Below are positions 5,211-9,248 of a stretch of DNA of 9,248 nt, one piece after another. The DNA lies in contig DGAQ01000037.1 in assembly GCA_002382445.1 (NCBI GenBank), positions 1 to 9,248 on the forward strand, written 5' to 3'. Under the pieces are notes generated by a model. The model was given only the letters and a program-made list of their open reading frames with translations. It was not told where the DNA came from and ran no database searches. This DNA is from Porticoccaceae bacterium UBA4026. Lineage in GTDB: Bacteria > Pseudomonadota > Gammaproteobacteria > Pseudomonadales > Porticoccaceae. Within the stretch, counting starts at the first letter, position 1; each line of letters opens with the position of its first letter. Both the position numbers and the translations under genes were made by a program.

Positions 5211-7637
5211 ATGTTTAAACTCCAAGGTTTTTTAATCTGTCTAATGGCACTGAGCGCTCCGAACTCAGGTGCAGTTGATATAGATTATTTTTCTAAAGAT
5301 GAGTCGGTCAATGATACGAGTATTGTATTCTCTGGTGATTGGGATATTGATGATGACGGCCGAGCAGATGCCTTAACTGACGGATTGATGTTTTTGCGTT
5401 ATGCCTTTGGACTGCGAGGTGACCCCTTAATCAACGGACTAATATCCAGTCGCAGTGATCACATGGCAGCGACAGATATAGAGAGAGAACTAAAAACAGT
5501 ATTTGAAACCTCTGGCGATATTGATGGCGATGGGAACGTTGATGCACTTACTGACGGCTTATTACTACTAAGATCCCTGTTTGGATTAAGTGGTAATTCA
5601 TTGACTACCGGCGTTATTGCCACTGGTGCGACACGCACCGATGCATCCTCATTGGAGTCCTATATCGGAACTTGGATGCCTGCTGCACCTTATATAACCC
5701 TCAATGGAAGTGCAGTTTTGGATCACGAGCAGGCAACAACCTATGCTGATGCCGGTGCAACTGCTCTAGACTTCATTGATGGTTCGGTGACGGTTTTGAT
5801 GTCAGGATCGGTTGATTCAGGTATCGCCGATGTTTATATATTGACGTATTTAGCTACTGACAGCGAGGGCAATACGGCTAAACCTGTGGCTCGAATGGTC
5901 ACTGTAGCAGATACCAGGGCACCGGTAATTACTGGTCCGACCGACATAGTGGTTACAGCAATTAATGGAGACGGAGCCCCTGCGACTGCGACTTCGATAG
6001 TAGCATTTCTAAATAGTGCGACCGCCCAAGACAGTGTTGATAATTCGGTTATTGTTTATAACGATGCACCAGAAATCTTTCCGCTAGGCAGCACCAAAGT
6101 CACTTTTTCTGCAACAGACTTATCTGGCAATAAGGCGCCACCCGTTACAGCGATGGTATTAATTGAAAGTTTTTACATTGATATATCCGCTAAGGATACT
6201 GTGTTTAGATTTTTGGGTAGATGGAATTTCGATAATCCTGAAGTTCCTCGTATATTCTGGCAAGGATCATCAGTTATATTTGATATCAGAGCGGAATCTG
6301 TAAAAGCCACGCTAGAGGCTAACCAAAGTGGTGAGCAGTACAGAATTATTGTTAATGGCATTCCGCAACAAGATGTAATTACGCTTAACGCGGGTAAGCA
6401 TGACTACCTCTTAGTGGAAAATCTTAATTCAACTCAAACGCACTCTATTGAGATTTTTAAAGAGACGTCATCCAGCAGTGATCATATCGATTTCCATGGT
6501 ATTGAGGTTAAGAATGGCGGAGTTCTTCCATCACTATTTCAACCTGACTTAAAAATCGCGTTCTTTGGCGACTCTAATATGGACGGGACGTCGCTCTATA
6601 GTGAAAAGGACTCTGGATCTGGTGGTAGTTACTATGCATATCCCGCAACGGTTTCTCGAATGTTGAAGGCAGAAATGCGTCTCATGGCGATGGGTGGCGC
6701 TACTCTAACCGGCGGAGGAAATAATACCATTATGCATTTTATTCGCTCTAGAGATTGGCCAGAAGAAGATCTTAGTTACACCGATAATTTTGGGCCAAAT
6801 GTCATTGTTGTCAATGCTGGCGCTAATGATATCTATGCCGTTTCGGGCAGTAATCAGAAGGATCTAATCAAGCAGCGGTATATTCAAGTTGTTAATGAGT
6901 TACGTGCCTTTTATGGAAATGAACCACATATCATATTGATGAATGCCTATGGCTGGGATGTTAAAGAGCCGGCCAGTTACACCCACGAAGTTCTTTCGCA
7001 AATGGATGAAAATGTATCAATACTGCTTTTTCCATGGAACTGGGAGCAATGGCATGGATCGATGGTCGAGCATGCTGGCCAATCGCGGCTCCTCGCCAAT
7101 CATATTGCTGCGCTAAATTCTCAATGGCAAGTTAACAAAGATGCGGAGATCTTTGATTCGTATGGAAGTAACTTCGAAGTCGCCAACGGAAGTTTTGAGT
7201 TTATGGCTAAAGGAGGTTTTAATGCCTTTGGCTGGCGCTACCATGATGACGGTGTTCAGCGAATCTACGACGGTCAATCTGCGGGTGAGGGACAGTACTT
7301 TATTCGATTAAGCGAGGGTATTAAAGTTCATCAGGGACAGGACGCAAGCGGTGATTTTTTGCCTGGAGCCGCCAAAACTGGACAGCTTTATAAGGTAACG
7401 GCAAAAATCCGATCTCAATTCGGTACTGCTACTGCAGCCATAGCCATGGATTTTGAAGGGCAGAATCTTTATCAGCGCGGTAATACACAGCAGCAGACGT
7501 TTAATGTTGGTTCATCTTGGGCAGAATTCTCCGCAACTTTTTCTGCACCAGCCGACAGCTGGAAGTTTTATCTGGTGTTGGAGTCCCTTAATGGGACCGT
7601 TGATTTTGATGATATTCGTGTAACCAGTTTGAACTAA
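5211..7637 (+). CDS. Secreted multidomain SGNH (CE2-like) carbohydrate esterase
   Basis: Probable extracellular deacylase of plant or algal polysaccharide, 808 residues from the ATG at 5211. An in-frame TTG at 5196 is possible; neither has an SD. MFKLQGFLICLMALSAPNSGA is a signal peptide. Domains: two dockerin-like Ca-binding loops (about 42-58 and 103-118); an Ig-like DUF5011-type domain (160-234); an HYR-like domain (236-320); a jelly roll typical of CE2 esterases (321-433, RFLGRWNFDNPEVPRIFW); an SGNH hydrolase (446-640); a CBM4/9-like beta-sandwich (654-808, starting NFEVANGSFEF). Catalytic signs are GDSN with S455, the glycine block GGATLTGG, GAND (537-540) and H621 in VEHAGQS. The usual Asp three residues before the His is Met, which fits the Ser-His dyad reported for some CE2 enzymes. 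Codon use is AT-richer than ilvD. Substrate is unknown; loss of activity is possible but less likely. Confidence 0.85.
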   Translation: MFKLQGFLICLMALSAPNSGAVDIDYFSKDESVNDTSIVFSGDWDIDDDGRADALTDGLMFLRYAFGLRGDPLINGLISSRSDHMAATDIERELKTVFETSGDIDGDGNVDALTDGLLLLRSLFGLSGNSLTTGVIATGATRTDASSLESYIGTWMPAAPYITLNGSAVLDHEQATTYADAGATALDFIDGSVTVLMSGSVDSGIADVYILTYLATDSEGNTAKPVARMVTVADTRAPVITGPTDIVVTAINGDGAPATATSIVAFLNSATAQDSVDNSVIVYNDAPEIFPLGSTKVTFSATDLSGNKAPPVTAMVLIESFYIDISAKDTVFRFLGRWNFDNPEVPRIFWQGSSVIFDIRAESVKATLEANQSGEQYRIIVNGIPQQDVITLNAGKHDYLLVENLNSTQTHSIEIFKETSSSSDHIDFHGIEVKNGGVLPSLFQPDLKIAFFGDSNMDGTSLYSEKDSGSGGSYYAYPATVSRMLKAEMRLMAMGGATLTGGGNNTIMHFIRSRDWPEEDLSYTDNFGPNVIVVNAGANDIYAVSGSNQKDLIKQRYIQVVNELRAFYGNEPHIILMNAYGWDVKEPASYTHEVLSQMDENVSILLFPWNWEQWHGSMVEHAGQSRLLANHIAALNSQWQVNKDAEIFDSYGSNFEVANGSFEFMAKGGFNAFGWRYHDDGVQRIYDGQSAGEGQYFIRLSEGIKVHQGQDASGDFLPGAAKTGQLYKVTAKIRSQFGTATAAIAMDFEGQNLYQRGNTQQQTFNVGSSWAEFSATFSAPADSWKFYLVLESLNGTVDFDDIRVTSLN
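5334..5591 (+). repeat. Duplicated dockerin-like Ca-binding motif
   Basis: Two copies of the pattern D-x-D-x-D-G-x-x-D-A-L-T-D-G-L are encoded about 180 bases apart (GDWDIDDDGRADALTDGL and GDIDGDGNVDALTDGL), each followed by a leucine-rich helix and a FGL-x-G segment. The protein repeat is strong while the DNA copies have diverged, so this is an old duplication kept by selection. It resembles type I dockerin loops; I see no cohesin or scaffoldin in the window. Confidence 0.75.
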
Positions 7638-7673
7638 CTTACAATGATTTAATACTTTGGCGCTAGCTATTTA

Positions 7674-7755
7674 GGTCGCTCGCATCATGGTATCCAGTGC
7701 GCGCTGAAAATAGCAGTTTTGTGGGATACATGGGGTTTAAATGTTAATCGCGACC
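7674..7755 (+). other. Nested inverted repeats, possible structured RNA
   Basis: GGTCGC (7674-7679) is the exact complement of GCGACC (7750-7755), and inside it GTATCC (7690-7695) is the exact complement of GGATAC (7724-7729); a short GCT/AGC stem (7703-7705 with 7712-7714) can form at the centre. The order is properly nested, so one elongated hairpin with internal loops can form. It lies between the esterase stop codon and a good terminator, so it could be a 3' UTR structure or the body of a small RNA of roughly 140 bases. A mediocre promoter (TTGAAC 7629-7634, AATACT 7651-7656) overlaps the end of the esterase gene. No known RNA family is recognised. Confidence 0.3.
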
Positions 7756-7775
7756 AATCTGAATTTTAAGAAATC

Positions 7776-7807
7776 AAAAACTCACCCTTAGCTACCTGAG
7801 TTTTTTT
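7776..7807 (+). terminator. Intrinsic terminator downstream of the esterase gene
   Basis: AAAAACTCA (7776-7784) pairs exactly with TGAGTTTTT (7797-7805) around a 12-base loop and runs into seven T residues (7801-7807). The A-tract before and T-tract after make it usable on both strands. It separates the esterase transcript from the bmt promoter that follows almost immediately. Confidence 0.7.
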
Positions 7808-7821
7808 AATGACGACCAGTG

Positions 7822-7835
7822 TATAATTGCGCAAT
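7822..7835 (+). promoter_or_regulatory. bmt promoter -10 box overlapping a palindrome
   Basis: TATAAT (7822-7827) is a perfect -10 hexamer; no good -35 is present 16-18 bases upstream, where the terminator T-tract lies, so an activator may be needed. The perfect 10-bp palindrome ATTGCGCAAT (7826-7835) starts inside the -10 and covers the expected transcript start at about 7834, where a repressor would block transcription. The resulting 5' UTR would be about 90 bases. Confidence 0.45.
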
Positions 7836-7860
7836 CCCAAGTTTTTGCATTTTTTGTAGT

Positions 7861-7878
7861 TTTCATTTCATTTCATTT
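7861..7878 (+). repeat. Pentamer tandem repeat in the bmt 5' UTR
   Basis: TTTCA occurs three times in a row plus a partial fourth TTT, in a pyrimidine-rich leader about 50 bases before the bmt start. It could slip during replication but lies in the leader, not between promoter boxes, so any effect would be on the RNA. Confidence 0.5.
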
Positions 7879-7925
7879 AATAATGCTTTTTCACTAAGAC
7901 CATTTATGGATGGCATGGATTATCA

Positions 7926-8990
7926 ATGGATAACATTTTTTTAAGATTGCTCGACGAAAAACAAACGTTGTTGATTGATGGCGCTACCGGCACGAACTTA
8001 TTCGCACTAGGCTTGCAGTCAGGTGATTCACCTGAGTTTTGGAATATCGACTTCCCAGATCGGGTAGCGTCCCATTACCGATCTTTTATAGGCGCGGGGT
8101 CAGATATTGTCTTGACTAACAGTTTCGGCGGCAATAGCTACCGGTTGAAACTTCATGATGCACAAGATCGAGTTGCAGAATTTAATCGTGCAGCAGCCCA
8201 AATTTTAGTCAAAGAGGTTGCCGCTAGCGGTCGCGATGTCGTGGTGGCAGGCGCCATGGGTCCCACGGGGGAAATTTTTGCTCAAGCCGGGCTCATGACC
8301 ATAGAGGAAGGTGAAGTTGCTTTTGCAGAGCAAGCCATAGCATTAAAAGCGGGGGGTGCGGACATTCTCTGGATCGAAACACTGTCTTCTATAGAAGAGT
8401 GTCACGCGGCAGTGCGAGGGGCAAGTGTCGCTGAATTACCCATCGTGCTGACGCTGAGTATTGAAACTAATGGCCGAACAATGATGGGTATTACGCCTTC
8501 TGACCTGGTCCAGCTGCAAACCGAATTGTGCACCCCATTAGCAGCCTATGGCACTAACTGTGGTCTGGGTGCGGCAGAGGTTATAGCCGCTATTATTAAC
8601 ATGCGGCAAGCTGCGGAACTAGCCGGTGTAGAACCGATACTCGTTGCAAAAGGTAACTGCGGTATTCCCGAATGGGTCGATGGCGAAATTTGTTATAGCG
8701 GCACCCCAGAATTAATGGCCAGCTATACCCAAATGGCTATGGATGCGGGTGCTCGAATCATCGGTGGTTGCTGTGGTACTTCGCCTGAACATGTCGCCGT
8801 TATGCGTCAAGCGATGGATAGGCATACTAAAGGGGTCACTCCAGACCTAGAGCGAATACAGTCAGAGCTCGGCGTTATTACCAGCGGGGCCAAAGCACAA
8901 ATGGGGGGCGATTTAAGTATTGCGGGTGGTGCGGCGGGACCAGGACACAAAGCATCAAGCCGAGCAAGACGCAGGCAAAACCCACATTAG
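7926..8990 (+). CDS. bmt: Homocysteine S-methyltransferase, betaine type
   Basis: Cytoplasmic zinc enzyme that moves a methyl group to homocysteine to make methionine. The 354 residues form one Pfam homocysteine S-methyltransferase TIM barrel without the B12 and folate domains of MetH. Visible motifs are DGATGTN (18-24), GAMGPTGE (109-116), C212 in YGTNCGLG and C282/C283 in GGCCGTSPEH, the three Cys that bind zinc. It strongly resembles proteins annotated betaine--homocysteine S-methyltransferase in marine bacteria, including the basic end SSRARRR (344-350). Glycine betaine is the likely donor; dimethylsulfoniopropionate or S-methylmethionine (as in MmuM) are alternatives that the sequence cannot exclude. 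The ATG at 7926 fits the family's usual start; the SD is poor (GGAT, 7917-7920). It has its own promoter region after a terminator and is followed by recQ 22 bases later. Confidence 0.93.
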   Translation: MDNIFLRLLDEKQTLLIDGATGTNLFALGLQSGDSPEFWNIDFPDRVASHYRSFIGAGSDIVLTNSFGGNSYRLKLHDAQDRVAEFNRAAAQILVKEVAASGRDVVVAGAMGPTGEIFAQAGLMTIEEGEVAFAEQAIALKAGGADILWIETLSSIEECHAAVRGASVAELPIVLTLSIETNGRTMMGITPSDLVQLQTELCTPLAAYGTNCGLGAAEVIAAIINMRQAAELAGVEPILVAKGNCGIPEWVDGEICYSGTPELMASYTQMAMDAGARIIGGCCGTSPEHVAVMRQAMDRHTKGVTPDLERIQSELGVITSGAKAQMGGDLSIAGGAAGPGHKASSRARRRQNPH

Positions 8991-9012
8991 CGGGGTAAAA
9001 GAAAATCACAAG

Positions 9013-9248
9013 ATGATGCAAAAGGCAGTAGAGGTATTAAATAGCCTGTATGGTTATGACAGTTTCCGTGGTCACCAGGCGGAGATTATCGAGCATGTTA
9101 GCGCCGGTAATAATGCGTTGGTGCTAATGCCTACCGGTGGTGGTAAATCCCTCTGTTATCAAATCCCATCATTATTGCGTGACGGCGTGGGTATTATTAT
9201 TTCTCCCTTAATCGCACTGATGCAGGATCAGGTGGGTGCCATGCAACA
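9013..9248 (+). CDS. recQ: ATP-dependent DNA helicase RecQ, N-terminal part (cut by window edge)
   Basis: The first 78 codons of a superfamily 2, 3'-to-5' DNA helicase of recombination and replication-fork repair. The RecQ motif 0 is present as YGYDSFRGHQAEII (13-26), Walker A as MPTGGGKS (39-46) and motif Ia as SPLIALMQDQV (64-74). The DEAH-box, zinc-binding and HRDC parts would lie beyond the window. Two ATGs stand in tandem (9013 and 9016) and either can be the start; no strong SD is visible. The 22-base gap after bmt with no terminator suggests one transcript, though the functions are unrelated. The reading frame is open to the window end, so nothing shows it to be broken. Confidence 0.95.
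   Translation, partial: MMQKAVEVLNSLYGYDSFRGHQAEIIEHVSAGNNALVLMPTGGGKSLCYQIPSLLRDGVGIIISPLIALMQDQVGAMQ

Larger units (their letters stand above)
7638..7925. other. Intergenic region between esterase and bmt
   Basis: This 288-base gap holds no convincing protein gene. In order it contains the nested inverted repeats, the intrinsic terminator, the -10 box with palindrome, the pentamer repeat and an AT-rich leader. A 12-codon ORF (7906-7944) overlaps the bmt start in another frame but has no clear ribosome binding site. Confidence 0.6.

Noticed and set aside
7836..7925. SAM-II or SAM-V riboswitch in the bmt leader, expected because SAM-V precedes bhmT in SAR11 bacteria.
   Set aside because: The leader is pyrimidine-rich, lacks GC stems and does not show the conserved GCTAAA-like end, so I cannot support an aptamer.
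7906..7944. 12-codon ORF overlapping the bmt start, as a possible leader peptide.
   Set aside because: Too short to judge, no ribosome binding site, and no methionine- or regulator-linked pattern.

Overview
The window reads as chromosomal DNA of a marine, aerobic gammaproteobacterium. The most informative clues are the dockerin-like 'DIDGDGNVDALTDGLLLLRS' segment of the third large gene, a style I associate with secreted proteins of Cellvibrionales/Halieaceae-like marine bacteria, and a stand-alone betaine-type homocysteine methyltransferase of the marine kind. The lineage is an inference; no rRNA or tRNA gene is present to confirm it. All recognisable large genes lie on the + strand.

Layout: (1) 26-2512, a large exported protein joining a His/Met-rich DUF305 domain, an acidic linker, an LVIVD-like beta-propeller and a short helical tail. 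(2) 2513-3443, about 930 bases without a recognisable gene; it holds two small ORF candidates that have Shine-Dalgarno-like sites (2625-2708 on + and 3113-3250 on -) and a perfect 9-bp inverted repeat upstream of ilvD. (3) 3444-5150, ilvD, dihydroxy-acid dehydratase of branched-chain amino-acid synthesis. (4) 5211-7637, a visibly AT-richer gene for a secreted multidomain protein: dockerin-like Ca-binding repeats, two Ig-like domains, a CE2-like jelly roll plus SGNH esterase, and a C-terminal carbohydrate-binding-like module. (5) 7638-7925, a gap with nested inverted repeats, a good intrinsic terminator and a consensus -10 box overlapping a palindrome. (6) 7926-8990, a Zn-dependent homocysteine S-methyltransferase (bmt-like). 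(7) 9013 to the window edge, the first 78 codons of recQ.

The genes do not form one pathway. ilvD and bmt are amino-acid metabolism genes (Ile/Val and Met); recQ is DNA repair and is probably co-transcribed with bmt (22-nt gap). The two secreted proteins are the accessory part: one probably handles metal or redox chemistry outside the cytoplasm, the other probably removes acyl groups from polysaccharides. I see no defence system, transposase, CRISPR array or other clearly new multi-gene system. The most unusual items are the DUF305-propeller fusion with a ring of His residues, the unannotated small ORFs, and the structured RNA-like stretch upstream of the bmt promoter.
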